A stretch of DNA of 64,000 nt from Undibacterium sp. 5I1 (GCF_034314085.1 NZ_JAVIWI010000001.1:2666001-2730000); one strand, 5' to 3'. Positions 36,261 to 46,715 are shown, counted from the stretch's first letter. Numbers and translations are program-made. The notes: generated from the letters alone by a model not told the origin.

Positions 36261-38504
36261 ATGCCTAAACCGACTATTAAGTTAAGCCTGCTCGCGATCG
36301 CTGTTGCGACAGCTTTCCCGATGCACGCAGCGATGGCGCAGACCGCGCCTGCATCAACCGACGCCAAAACTGATCCGACTAAATTGGAAACAGTGATCGT
36401 TACCGCCAACCGCCGCTCAGAAAATATCAAAGAAGTACCGATGTCGATCTCTGCCATCAAAGGTGAGGCACTCGATACTTACAACGCAGCAGGTATGGAT
36501 ATTCGCTTCCTCGCCTCCCGCGTGCCAAGTTTGAATATTGAATCGGATTTTGGCCGCACTTTCCCACGTTTTTATATCCGTGGTCTGGGCAACACTGATT
36601 TCGATTTGAATGCATCCCAACCAGTTGGTCTGATCTATGATGACGTAGTACAAGAGAGCCCGATTCTCAAAGGCTTCCCCGTGTTTGACGTTGATCAGGT
36701 TGAAGTTTTGCGTGGCCCGCAAGGTACTTTGTTCGGACGTAACTCACCAGCCGGTGTAGTAAAGTTTGAATCCACCAAACCAACCGGTGTCTTTGAAGGC
36801 TATGGCAATGCAGGCTTCGGCAATTATGGTGCCGTTAATCTGGAAGGTGCTGTCAACGTACCATTGAATAGCGATTGGGCATTGCGCGTTTCCGGACAAT
36901 CCCAAACCCGTGATGACCGCGTGACCAATCCACGCTCGACCGGTACCAAGACACTGGAAGGTTACGACGACAAAGCTGCACGTATCCAGTTAGCCTACAA
37001 AAATAGTGGTTTCAGCGCTTTGTTTAATGTGCATGGCCGCGACATGTCCGGCAATGCTACCTTGTTCCGCGCCAATATCATTCAAAAAGGTACGAATAAC
37101 ATCGTCCCTGGTTTCGATTATTCCGTCTATCCTACTGACGGTATCAACAAGCAGACACTCAACTCCAGCGGCGCCAGCATGCGTCTGCGCTGGGATTTAG
37201 ATGGCATGACTCTTTACTCCGTCACTGGTTACGACAAAGCCAGAGTGTATAGCCGCGCTGACGTTGATGGTGGTTATGGCGCTTCATTTGCATTGCCGAT
37301 GGGGCCTGGATTTATTCCATTCCCGTCAGAAACAGCCGACGGCATTCCTGATTTGAAACAAATCACTCAAGAATTCCGGGTACAGTCCAATACCAAAGAT
37401 CCGCTGCAATGGATTGCTGGTGTGTACTACTTTAAAGAAGATATCCAGGTCGATAGTTTTGACTACAATTCTTTAGCTGGCAATGTACAAGATGGCTATG
37501 CAAATCAACATCAGCATTCCAAATCCTGGGCAACTTTTGGCTCGCTTAATTATGCGGTCAATGACAAGTTAAAATTGCGTGGCGGTGTGCGTTATACCAG
37601 CGATAAAAAAGACTTTGATGCACAACGTTTTGTGACTCCAGGCGGTGGTGCAGGCACGGCGCAACTGACAGCACATCCTAGCTCTACCAACGTCAGCTGG
37701 GATTTGGGTGCGAACTATGCAGCTGATGCACAAACCAACTTCTTTGGACGTATTGCAACCGGCTATCGCGCACCAAGTATCCAGGGTCGCGTACTGTTTG
37801 GTAATGATATCTCAGTTGCAAACCCAGAGAAAAATCTATCGTTTGAAGCTGGTGTGAAGAAGGATATTCTTGACAATACTGCCCGTATCAGCGCAACCGT
37901 ATTCCAATACACCGTTAAAGATCTGCAATTGACAGCAGGTAGCGGCAGCGTGAATCAAAACAAACTGGTCAATGCAGATAAAGCAACCGGTCAAGGTTTT
38001 GAACTGGAACTGCAAGCCAACTTAAACCGCAATTGGAAAACCACGTTCGGTACCAGCTATAACGAAACCGAAATCAAGGATGCCAAATTATTTGTCGCAC
38101 CTTGCGGTAACGGCTGTACTGTCACCAATCCTGCTGGCCCAGTGGCCGGTACAGTACTCATCGGTGGCAATCCATTACCACGAGCACCGAAGTGGGTTGG
38201 TAACTTTACGCTGAAATACACGACACCAATTGCCAATGGCGATCTGTATGTATTTACCGATTGGGCATACAAAGATACTTACAATATGTTCTTGTATGAA
38301 GCAAAAGAATACACAGCGAAGTCTTTGTTAGAAGGCGGATTGCGTGTGGGTTACAAATGGGGTGATGGTAAATATGAAGTCGCTGCTTATGGCCGCAACA
38401 TCACGAACAAGCAACAAGTCATCGCCGCAATTGACTTCAATAATTTGACAGGTATTTTGAATGAGCCACGCAGCTATGGTATCCAGTTGAAGGCAAATTT
38501 CTAA
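36261..38504 (+). CDS. TonB-dependent receptor
   Basis: 747 residues: signal peptide (about 1-28, AVATAFPMHAAMAQ), TonB box-like ETVIVTANRR (near 44), plug with RGLGNTDFDLNASQPVG and VLRGPQGTLFGRNSPAGVV (about 100-165), and a beta-barrel that ends in SYGIQLKANF. The VLRGPQGTLFGRN-type plug and the size belong to the large siderophore/other-substrate group often found in Sphingomonas- and Caulobacter-like bacteria. No neighbouring transporter or enzyme gives a substrate. Strong terminator at 38545-38579. Confidence 0.9.
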   Translation: MPKPTIKLSLLAIAVATAFPMHAAMAQTAPASTDAKTDPTKLETVIVTANRRSENIKEVPMSISAIKGEALDTYNAAGMDIRFLASRVPSLNIESDFGRTFPRFYIRGLGNTDFDLNASQPVGLIYDDVVQESPILKGFPVFDVDQVEVLRGPQGTLFGRNSPAGVVKFESTKPTGVFEGYGNAGFGNYGAVNLEGAVNVPLNSDWALRVSGQSQTRDDRVTNPRSTGTKTLEGYDDKAARIQLAYKNSGFSALFNVHGRDMSGNATLFRANIIQKGTNNIVPGFDYSVYPTDGINKQTLNSSGASMRLRWDLDGMTLYSVTGYDKARVYSRADVDGGYGASFALPMGPGFIPFPSETADGIPDLKQITQEFRVQSNTKDPLQWIAGVYYFKEDIQVDSFDYNSLAGNVQDGYANQHQHSKSWATFGSLNYAVNDKLKLRGGVRYTSDKKDFDAQRFVTPGGGAGTAQLTAHPSSTNVSWDLGANYAADAQTNFFGRIATGYRAPSIQGRVLFGNDISVANPEKNLSFEAGVKKDILDNTARISATVFQYTVKDLQLTAGSGSVNQNKLVNADKATGQGFELELQANLNRNWKTTFGTSYNETEIKDAKLFVAPCGNGCTVTNPAGPVAGTVLIGGNPLPRAPKWVGNFTLKYTTPIANGDLYVFTDWAYKDTYNMFLYEAKEYTAKSLLEGGLRVGYKWGDGKYEVAAYGRNITNKQQVIAAIDFNNLTGILNEPRSYGIQLKANF

Positions 38505-38544
38505 TTGATTTGAAGTCTTTATAAAAATCGACTAGATGCTAGTC

Positions 38545-38579
38545 AAAAAAACGCCGGATTTAATCCGGCGTTTTTATTT
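38545..38579 (+). terminator. Intrinsic terminator after second TonB receptor
   Basis: AAAACGCCGGATT/AATCCGGCGTTTTT with a tiny loop and a following T-run; strong in both directions. Confidence 0.9.
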
Positions 38580-38606
38580 GTGCAGCGACGATCAGTCACT
38601 TAACGA

Positions 38607-38849
38607 TTTAACCCAGATTTTCCATTGGAACAGCGACAAGTGTGCCTTTGGCGAACTGACTGGCTAGACGCGACGACGACGCAAGCTGCATATTGCTAGG
38701 AGGAGCAACAACGCCAGGCAGTTCGCCAAAGGTGCAATTGTCGCTGTAGCGCTCCCACTCAAATCGCGGTCGTGCTATCCCTCTAAACACCGCATGCCGT
38801 CTGCGTTTCTGTGAAGTGGTAGCGGTCTAATGGAAAATCTGGGTTTAAA
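38607..38849. repeat. Nested inverted-repeat element, about 240 bp
   Basis: Outer arms 38610-38626 and 38829-38845 are a perfect 17-bp inverted repeat (AACCCAGATTTTCCATT). Inner arms 38631-38658 and 38719-38746 match as reverse complements at 25 of 28 positions (CAGCGACAAGTGTGCCTTTG at the left). The right side has ~82 bp between the two arms, so the fold is lopsided. It fills the space between the TonB receptor terminator and ybiB. Confidence 0.8.
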
Positions 38850-38852
38850 CAT

Positions 38853-39866
38853 TCAGGTATTCACCGTGCGCTGTTTCAATAATTTTGCCACCGAGATACA
38901 GTGCTCAAGCTGATCAGCAATATTCGCAGGGACAGGAATATCACCTGCCAATACCGACCTGATCCAGTGTGCCGTCGTTATAGCATCACAAGTCTCCGGC
39001 GTATCGGGTAAGTCACCGGACAAACTTTGATGTGTCTGTACCAATGTCGTGCATTCGCCTTCGTGAAACCAATCAATCTGCTGCGCTCGCCCTGTGCTGG
39101 CAACCGTTTCGCCCTCAGTACCACGCATTAAAAATGCATCGCCACGCTCATGCGGCGCACTGTGAGAAAAATACTCGCGCAGCATAATCTGATATTCGGG
39201 GTGCGTATAAGACGTCAAGCGCAAGGCGGCGCTAGTAAATGGCTGCAAGATTTTCACCAGCGTGTGGGTAGAATTGCGCACGCCAAGAATACGGCGCATC
39301 GCCAAGATGCGCGTCATCGCTGGCGACAATACATTGATCGGCATAAAAGCGGGTTCTCGCTGCGCCATCAAGGCTTCGGCTTCGGCTACAGAATTCGCTA
39401 ACGGTGTACCAAGTGCCTGAAAAATTTCAGCAGTTGTCACGCGCCCGGCATCGGTTAAAACTCCATGTACCAATACTGGCACACCCTGTCGCGCCAATAG
39501 CAAGGCCAGCAGAGGCGTTAAGTTTGCTTTTTTACGAGCACCGTTATAAGTTGGGATGAGCACCGGGGCGTAATCGCTATCGACTGGCGCGATCAGACGC
39601 ACTACAGCATCTTGCGCAGCCGCCATAAAGCCGGCAATCTCTTTGACCGACTCGCCTTTAATCCGCATCGCTAATAGAATGCCGCCCATTTCTAAATCTG
39701 AAACCCGGCCTTCCAGCATGGCGCTGTACAGCAGTTGCGCATCTTCTTGCGACATACTGCGCGCACCTTCCTTACCACGTCCGATTTCTTTGATAAACCG
39801 GGCTGCAGGGAAAGCCTCTTTATTAGAGGATTGATTGATAGAGTGATCTGTATTTGTCATCTGCAT
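38853..39866 (-). CDS. ybiB: YbiB-type DNA-binding protein, TrpD-like fold
   Basis: 337 residues related to anthranilate phosphoribosyltransferase: N-terminal helical domain (GRGKEGARSMSQEDAQLLYSAM near 29) and a glycosyltransferase-3 fold (PTYNGARKKANLTPLLALLLA near 105; VLVHGVLTDAGRVTTAEIF). The phosphoribosyl site is altered compared with TrpD. YbiB/TrpD2 proteins bind DNA and are linked to the LexA regulon in E. coli. Here it is the gene behind nasA (65-bp gap), an arrangement common in Burkholderiales nitrate clusters, but no role in nitrate use is proven. Confidence 0.85.
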   Translation of the reverse strand: MQMTNTDHSINQSSNKEAFPAARFIKEIGRGKEGARSMSQEDAQLLYSAMLEGRVSDLEMGGILLAMRIKGESVKEIAGFMAAAQDAVVRLIAPVDSDYAPVLIPTYNGARKKANLTPLLALLLARQGVPVLVHGVLTDAGRVTTAEIFQALGTPLANSVAEAEALMAQREPAFMPINVLSPAMTRILAMRRILGVRNSTHTLVKILQPFTSAALRLTSYTHPEYQIMLREYFSHSAPHERGDAFLMRGTEGETVASTGRAQQIDWFHEGECTTLVQTHQSLSGDLPDTPETCDAITTAHWIRSVLAGDIPVPANIADQLEHCISVAKLLKQRTVNT

Positions 39867-39931
39867 AGCTTACACCGAAGGTACGCCAACGAGCAAACCG
39901 CTCGGCAATCATGGGAAAGCAGCTATTATAT

Positions 39932-42715
39932 TTAAGCAGGCACGGGCGCTGCATGCTGCACTATCATCTTCTTCAACTCAGGTACGCAAGAGCCGCAGCT
40001 CGTGCCACATTTTAAGCGCGATTGTAAACCTGCCAGCAACTCATCTGGCGTGCTATCCGATTTGCCACCCATCAGCGTCAATGCTCGATTGATTTCGGTA
40101 TCTGCAACGTTTAAACAATTGCAGACAATTTTGCCGCGCACCGCAAAACCTTGCGGCGCGCTGGTACTTGGCATCAGTAGTAAACGACCTAATTTGGCGA
40201 CCGGTTCCTGATCAGTTAAATAGGCTTTGAGCCAGCCCTCAGCCGAGATATCGCCCGCCAATGACACCGCTGCGAGAGTACCGTCTTTGATCGTGATGTG
40301 TCTTGCATTACCGCGTCTGGCGTCGTCATAACGCAAGACCTGCTCACCTGCAATGCCGAACAATTGTTCTATCTGCTGTATCAGTTCTGGTGTAGCAGCA
40401 ACATCATCAGCTGCACGGAAAATAATGCCGGTTTTTTCACGTCCGAAAGGGATGCAGGTCGCATAGGCAAACTGGCGCATGAATGGGCGCAAGGCTTGCT
40501 GCAACTGGAATACTTGCTCAGGCTCGGCCCAGGCAAAGGCGACAAAGCGCCACGGTAATTCTGCTTTCACAATTTTGACCGCAGCTGCTTTAAGTTCTGG
40601 TTGCTTCGAGCTTGGATCTATCGCTGGCGAAGTCAGTGTGTTCACACCATAAGCAGCATTGTCACCGTGGCCGCGACCCGATACATATTCTTCACCCCAA
40701 TGCATCGCAACAAAAACCTGTCCGGCACGCATTTCATCACTTTCTTGTGCGGCAAAAATCTGTGAGCCGCGCTTGTTCGTCACATGTACCAGATCGCCAT
40801 TTTTTAGCTGACGTCTTTCCATATCTAGCTTGTTCATAGCGATACCCGGTTCAGGCGCGTGTGCAAACAACTGCGCAACTGTGCCTGTGCGGCTCATACC
40901 ATGCCATTGATCGCGCAAACGTCCGGTATTGAGTTGAAACGGATGGCGCGCATCAACCTTATCTTTTACTGGCTGATATAACGTATTGACAAAGTTGGCT
41001 CGACCGCTGGTAGTTGGAAAAACACCATCCTCGTATAAACGTAATTTGCCCTGGCTAGCACCTCCGACGTAGGGCCATTGCTGAGCACCGGCAGTTTCTA
41101 AAATCGCATACGACAAACCGGTAATATCCAAATCACGACCGCGTGTACTTTCGCGATGTTCGTTCCAGACTTGCTCGGGTGTTTCGTAAGGGAAAATTGA
41201 GGTAGTTTTACCCAACAAAGCTTCCAACTTACGAGCAAACAGGGTGGCGATTTCCCAATCATGTTTGGTCTCGCCTGGCTTATCCAAAGCCGGATTGACA
41301 CGCGTGATGCGGCGCTCCGAATTGGTGACCGTGCCAGACTTTTCTGCCCATGTGGTGGCTGGCAATAAGATGTCGGCATAAGGCACGGTGGCAGTCGTGC
41401 TGTAGGCCTCCTGCACGATGACTAACTCGGCCTTGTTTAGAGCAGCACGAATAAGATTTTGCTCTGGCATTGATTGCGCAGGATTAGTACAAACAATCCA
41501 GATAATTTTGATCTCACCTGCAAGCACGGCATCGAATAGCTCCACCGCTGTTTTACCCGGCGCGGCGGGAACCTCGTCTACGCCCCAGAGTGCAGCAACC
41601 TCGGCACGGTGTTCAGGATTAGACAAATCTCTGTGACCCGACATCAGGTTAGCCATACCACCGACCTCACGCCCGCCCATGGCATTGGGTTGCCCGGTTA
41701 AAGAGAAAGGACCTGCGCCGGGCTTACCGATTTGATGTGTTGCCAGATGCAGATTAATCAGCGCTGCGTTCTTTGCCGTGCCCGATGCAGATTGATTCAG
41801 CCCCTGGCAATACAAAGAGAGCGTCGCCTTGGATTGCCCAAACCAGCGCGCCGCCTGCACCAGATCTGCCTCACTGATGCCGCAAGTTTGCGCCACAAAT
41901 TTTGGTGTGTAATCCCTTACGGTTTGTTTCAGCTGCGCGAAGCCCTCGGTATGTGCTGCAATGTAATCAAGATCGACTAAGTCTTCCCACAAACACAAAT
42001 GCAGCATCCCATTGAACAAAGCGACATCGGTTCCCGGCAGGATGGCTAAAAATAAATCGGCATCGCAGGCTGTGTCGGTGCGGCGCGGATCAGCGACGAT
42101 CACTTTGAGTTGCGGATTATTTTTTCTGGCATCTTCAATCCTGCGATACAAAATGGGGTGTGCATAGGCCGTGTTGGAGCCAACAATAAAAATCACCTCA
42201 GCCAGATCAATATCTTCATAGCAGGCAGGTGGCGCATCGGCACCCAAGGTTTGCTTATAGCCAGCGACCGCGCTGGACATACACAAGCGCGAATTGCTAT
42301 CGATATTATTCGTACCAATCAAACCCTTGGCGAGCTTATTGAAGACGTAATAATCTTCCGTCAGCAATTGTCCTGAGACATACAAGGCCACGCTATCCGG
42401 GCCGTGCGCTTTGATCGTAGTGGCAAACTGCTCTGCCATATTTTGCAACACATCATCCCAAGCTACTCGCACACGAGGCTGGTCGCGGGCAGATCGCATC
42501 TCGGGATACAGAGCGCGGGTTTGTCGCTGGATAGCTGGCTGCGCTGACAAATGCAAAGTGCTGCCTTTACTGCACAAGCGTCCAAAGTTGGCAGGATGTT
42601 TGGGATCACCACGTACGCCAATGACTTGCCGTTGTTTGGAAGCGTCCTCTCCGGTCTCAATAATAACGCCGCAACCGACCCCGCAATAGCAACAGGTGGA
42701 GAGGGTTTCGGTCAT
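39932..42715 (-). CDS. nasA: Assimilatory nitrate reductase, catalytic subunit
   Basis: About 927 residues from ATG 42715 (AAAGGT ahead); an earlier GTG at 42748 is less likely. N-terminal 4Fe-4S site CCYCGVGCG ... RLCSKG (about 8-50), then the molybdopterin oxidoreductase domains (about 55-680, SNTAYAHPILYRRIEDA, LTGQPNAMGGREVGG), a dinucleotide-binding domain and a C-terminal BFD-like 2Fe-2S piece (CNCLNVADTEINRAL... CGTSCGSCVPEL). It reduces nitrate to nitrite in the cytoplasm. The built-in BFD domain is typical of NasA of gamma/betaproteobacteria. Separated from nirD by repeat copy D. Confidence 0.95.
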   Translation of the reverse strand: MTETLSTCCYCGVGCGVIIETGEDASKQRQVIGVRGDPKHPANFGRLCSKGSTLHLSAQPAIQRQTRALYPEMRSARDQPRVRVAWDDVLQNMAEQFATTIKAHGPDSVALYVSGQLLTEDYYVFNKLAKGLIGTNNIDSNSRLCMSSAVAGYKQTLGADAPPACYEDIDLAEVIFIVGSNTAYAHPILYRRIEDARKNNPQLKVIVADPRRTDTACDADLFLAILPGTDVALFNGMLHLCLWEDLVDLDYIAAHTEGFAQLKQTVRDYTPKFVAQTCGISEADLVQAARWFGQSKATLSLYCQGLNQSASGTAKNAALINLHLATHQIGKPGAGPFSLTGQPNAMGGREVGGMANLMSGHRDLSNPEHRAEVAALWGVDEVPAAPGKTAVELFDAVLAGEIKIIWIVCTNPAQSMPEQNLIRAALNKAELVIVQEAYSTTATVPYADILLPATTWAEKSGTVTNSERRITRVNPALDKPGETKHDWEIATLFARKLEALLGKTTSIFPYETPEQVWNEHRESTRGRDLDITGLSYAILETAGAQQWPYVGGASQGKLRLYEDGVFPTTSGRANFVNTLYQPVKDKVDARHPFQLNTGRLRDQWHGMSRTGTVAQLFAHAPEPGIAMNKLDMERRQLKNGDLVHVTNKRGSQIFAAQESDEMRAGQVFVAMHWGEEYVSGRGHGDNAAYGVNTLTSPAIDPSSKQPELKAAAVKIVKAELPWRFVAFAWAEPEQVFQLQQALRPFMRQFAYATCIPFGREKTGIIFRAADDVAATPELIQQIEQLFGIAGEQVLRYDDARRGNARHITIKDGTLAAVSLAGDISAEGWLKAYLTDQEPVAKLGRLLLMPSTSAPQGFAVRGKIVCNCLNVADTEINRALTLMGGKSDSTPDELLAGLQSRLKCGTSCGSCVPELKKMIVQHAAPVPA

Positions 42716-42779
42716 GTTTTTACCTTTTTTGATAATTGCCTGAAGCACTGAACAAGTAGATTCAATACATATACAGATT

Positions 42780-42863
42780 AAATATACTCGTTACCAGTAT
42801 TTTTTATTGTCCATATATTCTCTGGACATTAAGGCTATTTTTATAAAAATGAGGGGGAGTATA
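42780..42863 (+). repeat. TATACTCCCC palindromic repeat, copy D (long type)
   Basis: 84 bp. AAATATACT...AGTATTTTT hairpin, TTGTCCA...TGGACATT hairpin, then TTTTTATAAAAATGA and GGGGGAGTATA. It lies inside the likely nitrate operon transcript, between nirD and nasA, so the message would carry two consecutive hairpins there. Confidence 0.9.
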
Positions 42864-42936
42864 GTCAATTTCACTCTATAACTTGGGAATGTTTGTGAGT
42901 TCCCGTAATTTTTTGTACAAACTAAAAACTTAAAAA

Positions 42937-43308
42937 TCACGTAGTGACTAAACTCGTTGCTCCAGCTACATCCAGCCCTAGACTTTTCAGCTCGTCAGCA
43001 TCTAAAAAAATCTGCTCATTCTCCACCTTGATACTAAATTTTTGCGTACATCCTTCATCGGGAGACACCGCACAACCCGTCTGCAATTCGATATTCCAGT
43101 TATGCAGCGGGCATGCAACTTTCTCACCGAAGACGATGCCCTGAGAAAGTGGCCCGCCTTTATGCGGGCACTTGTCCAGCAGCGCAAATACTTTATTCTC
43201 GCTATTACGAAAAATGGCGACGTCCGGTTTGGCGCTGCGGGTGACGATGCGGGCGCCTAAAACTGGAATGTCATCGACTTTGCAAATCGGTTTCCATTGT
43301 TGAGACAT
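42937..43308 (-). CDS. nirD: Nitrite reductase small subunit (Rieske type)
   Basis: 123 residues with a Rieske 2Fe-2S fold (CPHKGGPLSQGIVFGEKVACPLH, about 47-69; ligands C and H kept). NirD is the small subunit of the NADH-dependent nitrite reductase. GGAAACACC sits ahead of ATG 43308. It follows nirB by 39 bp. Confidence 0.94.
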   Translation of the reverse strand: MSQQWKPICKVDDIPVLGARIVTRSAKPDVAIFRNSENKVFALLDKCPHKGGPLSQGIVFGEKVACPLHNWNIELQTGCAVSPDEGCTQKFSIKVENEQIFLDADELKSLGLDVAGATSLVTT

Positions 43309-43347
43309 GGTGTTTCCTTCCGGTTCAACGATTTTTTTGCTGTTGGT

Positions 43348-45789
43348 TCAGGACGCAGATAACATTTCAAACTGCCGCGTATCGACTTGCGCTTTTTCTG
43401 GTTCATGCCAAGGATCGGATTCGCCTTCCAGAGAAAACAGCAAGCGCTGATATAAATCCTTACGACGCTCTTCATCTTCCAACACGGCTTGTTTGACATG
43501 ATCGAGACCGACACGGGCGATGTAATGCACGGTGCGCTCCAAATACCAACCTTCTTCACGGTACAATTGCAAAAACGCGCCGGAATATTCCATCACTTCT
43601 TCATGCGTTTTAAGTTTCACCAGAAATTGTGCAACCTCGGTTTTGATACCTCCGTTGCCACCGACATAAATCTCCCAGCCCGAATCTACACCAATCACAC
43701 CGACGTCTTTGATACCTGCCTCGGCGCAATTACGCGGACAACCTGACACCGCCAGTTTGACTTTATGAGGCGAATACATCAGCGCCAGTTCACGCTCCAA
43801 TTGTTGTCCCATCAAGGTCGAGTTTTGCGTACCGAAGCGACACCATTCGCTACCGACACAAGTCTTCACCGTCCGCAAACCCTTGGCGTAGGCCAAGCCA
43901 GATGGCATTCCCAAGTCGTGCCAGACTTCACGCAGATCTTCTTTTTTCACGCCAAGTAAATCGATCCGTTGACCGCCCGTCACCTTCACCGTCGGGATAT
44001 TAAATTTATCAACGACGTCGGCGATCCGGCGCAAGTCGCGGGCATTGGTCTCGCCACCCCACATACGCGGAATGACAGAATAGGTGCCATCTTTTTGAAT
44101 ATTGGCGTGCGAACGTTCGTTGATGTAGCGCGATTGCGGATCGTCGATCGCCTCACGCGGCCATGTAGAAATCAAATAATAATTGATCGCAGGCCGACAA
44201 GATGAACAGCCGTTTGGTGTGCGCCATGCCATGGTTTGCATGGTGGAGATTACCGTCAATAGCTTCTCTTTTTTGATCGCATCACGGACTTCCTGATGCG
44301 TATGATCGGTGCAGCTACACATGGCTTTGGCTTTATTCGGTTTGGAATAATCGCCACCCGCAGTGAACATAATGATCTGCTCCACCAATCCCGTGCATGA
44401 GCCGCAAGAGGCTGATGCCTTGGTATGTTTGCGCACATCTTCCAGCGTAAACAAGCCCTTCTCTTTAATCGCTTTAACGATCGCACCTTTGCACACACCA
44501 TTGCAACCGCAGACCTCGGCGGTATCTGGCATCGCAGCTGCTTTGGTAAAACCTTCATGTCCGACATCGCCAGGACGACCGGTATTGGATTCGCCAAACA
44601 TCAGCGTGTCACGAATTTCAGAGATGTTTTTACCTTCGCGTAGCAAAGAAAAATACCAGCTACCGTCCACCGTATCACCGTAGAGGCAAGCGCCAATCAG
44701 CTTGTCATCTTTAAGCACTAGTTTTTTGTAAACGCCACCTATCGGGTCGGACAAAATAATTTCTTCGGTATCTTTGCCACCCATAAATTCACCAGCAGAA
44801 AACAAATCAATGCCAGTGACTTTGAGTTTGGTAGAGGTGACGGACCCCTGATAACGACCAATGCCAAAGTTGGCTAAATGCGTCGCACATACTTTGGCCA
44901 TTTCAAACAGAGGTGCAACTAAACCGTACACCGTACCGCGATGATTGACACATTCACCGACGGAATAAATCCTTGGATCGTAGGTTTGCATGGTGTCATT
45001 GACGATGATGCCCCGGTTGCAATAAATACCTGCGGATTCTGCTAATGCGGTGTTGGGGCGAATCCCAACTGCCATCACAATCAACTGTGCGGGAATTTCT
45101 AGACCATCCGAGAAGCGAATCGCTTTGGCGTGACCATGTTCGTCGCCGATAATCGCTTCTGTATTTTTTTCTAATAAGAAGTTGAGGCCGCGATCTTCCA
45201 GTGATTTTCTTAGCATGCCACCGGCGACTGGATCTAATTGTCTGTCCATCAACCAACCTGGCAAATGCACAACGGAGACATCCATGCCGCGCAACTTCAG
45301 ACCATTCGCCGCTTCTAATCCCAGCAAGCCGCCGCCGATCACTACCGCATGTTGATGCTGGGTCGCCGCCTCTATCATGGTGTTAGTGTCGTGGATGTCA
45401 CGATAGGCAATCACTCCTTTTAAATCTTTGCCCGGCACTGGCAACATAAATGGCGTGGAGCCAGTTGCCAGTAATAAGCGATCGTATTCGGTCTGAGTAC
45501 CATCCTCGGCAATCACCAGACGTTTTACCCGATCAATCTTGACGATCTTTTTACCCAGATGCAGAGTGATATTGTTTTGCTCGTACCAGTCCACATCATT
45601 GAGCATGATGTCTTGTATCGTCTGTTCACCTGCCAGAACGGGGGACAATAATATCCGGTTGTAATTGGCATACGGCTCTGCGCCGAATACGGTAATGTCA
45701 TACAGATCAGGTGCGATCTTCAGTAATTCTTCTAGGGTGCGGACGCCGGCCATACCGTTGCCTACCATCACCAACTTAAGCTTTTTCAT
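43348..45789 (-). CDS. nirB: Nitrite reductase large subunit, NADH-dependent
   Basis: 813 residues. N-terminal FAD/NAD pyridine nucleotide-disulphide reductase domains (LVMVGNGMAGVRTLEELL near 5), a BFD-like 2Fe-2S domain (CGCNGVCKGAIV, CGSCTGLV near 420-470), then the sirohaem/4Fe-4S sulphite/nitrite reductase domain with KTCVGSEWCRFGTQ and SGCPRNCAEAGIKDVG. It reduces nitrite to ammonium with six electrons from NADH. Preceded by GAGGAGT, and 71 bp behind nrtD. Confidence 0.96.
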   Translation of the reverse strand: MKKLKLVMVGNGMAGVRTLEELLKIAPDLYDITVFGAEPYANYNRILLSPVLAGEQTIQDIMLNDVDWYEQNNITLHLGKKIVKIDRVKRLVIAEDGTQTEYDRLLLATGSTPFMLPVPGKDLKGVIAYRDIHDTNTMIEAATQHQHAVVIGGGLLGLEAANGLKLRGMDVSVVHLPGWLMDRQLDPVAGGMLRKSLEDRGLNFLLEKNTEAIIGDEHGHAKAIRFSDGLEIPAQLIVMAVGIRPNTALAESAGIYCNRGIIVNDTMQTYDPRIYSVGECVNHRGTVYGLVAPLFEMAKVCATHLANFGIGRYQGSVTSTKLKVTGIDLFSAGEFMGGKDTEEIILSDPIGGVYKKLVLKDDKLIGACLYGDTVDGSWYFSLLREGKNISEIRDTLMFGESNTGRPGDVGHEGFTKAAAMPDTAEVCGCNGVCKGAIVKAIKEKGLFTLEDVRKHTKASASCGSCTGLVEQIIMFTAGGDYSKPNKAKAMCSCTDHTHQEVRDAIKKEKLLTVISTMQTMAWRTPNGCSSCRPAINYYLISTWPREAIDDPQSRYINERSHANIQKDGTYSVIPRMWGGETNARDLRRIADVVDKFNIPTVKVTGGQRIDLLGVKKEDLREVWHDLGMPSGLAYAKGLRTVKTCVGSEWCRFGTQNSTLMGQQLERELALMYSPHKVKLAVSGCPRNCAEAGIKDVGVIGVDSGWEIYVGGNGGIKTEVAQFLVKLKTHEEVMEYSGAFLQLYREEGWYLERTVHYIARVGLDHVKQAVLEDEERRKDLYQRLLFSLEGESDPWHEPEKAQVDTRQFEMLSAS

Positions 45790-45860
45790 TCATTACTCCT
45801 CAAATCACTGTCTGCCAGCGGACACAGAACATCTGTCTCTATGTCAGTTTTGTATTAGTT

Positions 45861-46715
45861 TTAAGCTGCATCTTTTGATGGATGCGATTGCCTGTGATAC
45901 AAAAACTCCAACACGGCACTGCGATATTCGGCGTACTGCGGATTTTGCGATAGCTCTACCCGTTCGCGTGGCCGGTCTAATTTCACACTGAGAATTTCAC
46001 CAATGGTCGCTGCCGGACCGTTGGTCATCATCACGATACGATCAGACAGCAAGACTGCCTCGTCCACATCATGCGTCACCATCACGACCGTGGATTGGGT
46101 TTTGGCGACAATCTTCAACAGTTCGTCTTGTAAGTGGGCGCGGGTGAGTGCATCGAGTGCGCCGAAAGGCTCATCCATCAGTAAAACTTTGGGCTCGATG
46201 GCGAGGGCGCGGGCGATACCGACGCGTTGCTTCATCCCGCCGGAGATTTCATTCGGACGCTTTTTTTCTGCATGGGTTAAACCAACCAGTGCCAGTGCTT
46301 GCATGGTGCGTTTTTGTAGTTTGGTTTTATTTTCGGCTGCGCCAAAAACCCGCTCGACTGCCAGATAAATATTTTCATAGCAGGTCAACCAAGGGAGCAA
46401 AGAATGGTTTTGAAATACCACCCCACGCTCTGGTGAAGGCCCAGAAATTTCTCTGTGTGCACAAAGCAAAGTACCGGATGTGGCGACAGTTAAACCAGCA
46501 ATCAAATTGAGCAAAGTGGATTTACCGCAACCAGAGTGACCAATCAGGGTAATAAATTCGCCTTTGCGGACTTTGAGATTAATGTCACGCAGCGCATGGA
46601 AACTACCTTTTTTGGTATTGAACATCATCTCGACTTGATTAACTTCAATATATTTTTGATCGCCCGCAGGGTCTTTAGATTGTTCTTCTATCGTGAGGAG
46701 TTCGGATGCGGTCAT
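45861..46715 (-). CDS. nrtD: Nitrate ABC transporter ATP-binding protein
   Basis: 284 residues. Walker [11 protein letters not shown] (about 57-66), signature [15 protein letters not shown], Walker [16 protein letters not shown], and switch histidine [10 protein letters not shown]. It belongs to the NrtD/SsuB/TauB group. Start codon overlaps the nrtB stop by 4 bp (ATGA). There is no NrtC-type fused substrate-binding domain. Confidence 0.92.
   Translation of the reverse strand: MTASELLTIEEQSKDPAGDQKYIEVNQVEMMFNTKKGSFHALRDINLKVRKGEFITLIGHSGCGKSTLLNLIAGLTVATSGTLLCAHREISGPSPERGVVFQNHSLLPWLTCYENIYLAVERVFGAAENKTKLQKRTMQALALVGLTHAEKKRPNEISGGMKQRVGIARALAIEPKVLLMDEPFGALDALTRAHLQDELLKIVAKTQSTVVMVTHDVDEAVLLSDRIVMMTNGPAATIGEILSVKLDRPRERVELSQNPQYAEYRSAVLEFLYHRQSHPSKDAA

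Noticed and set aside
38608..38790. Minus-strand open frame within the 38.6-kb element
   Set aside because: Its whole length is the inverted-repeat element; no protein-like features.
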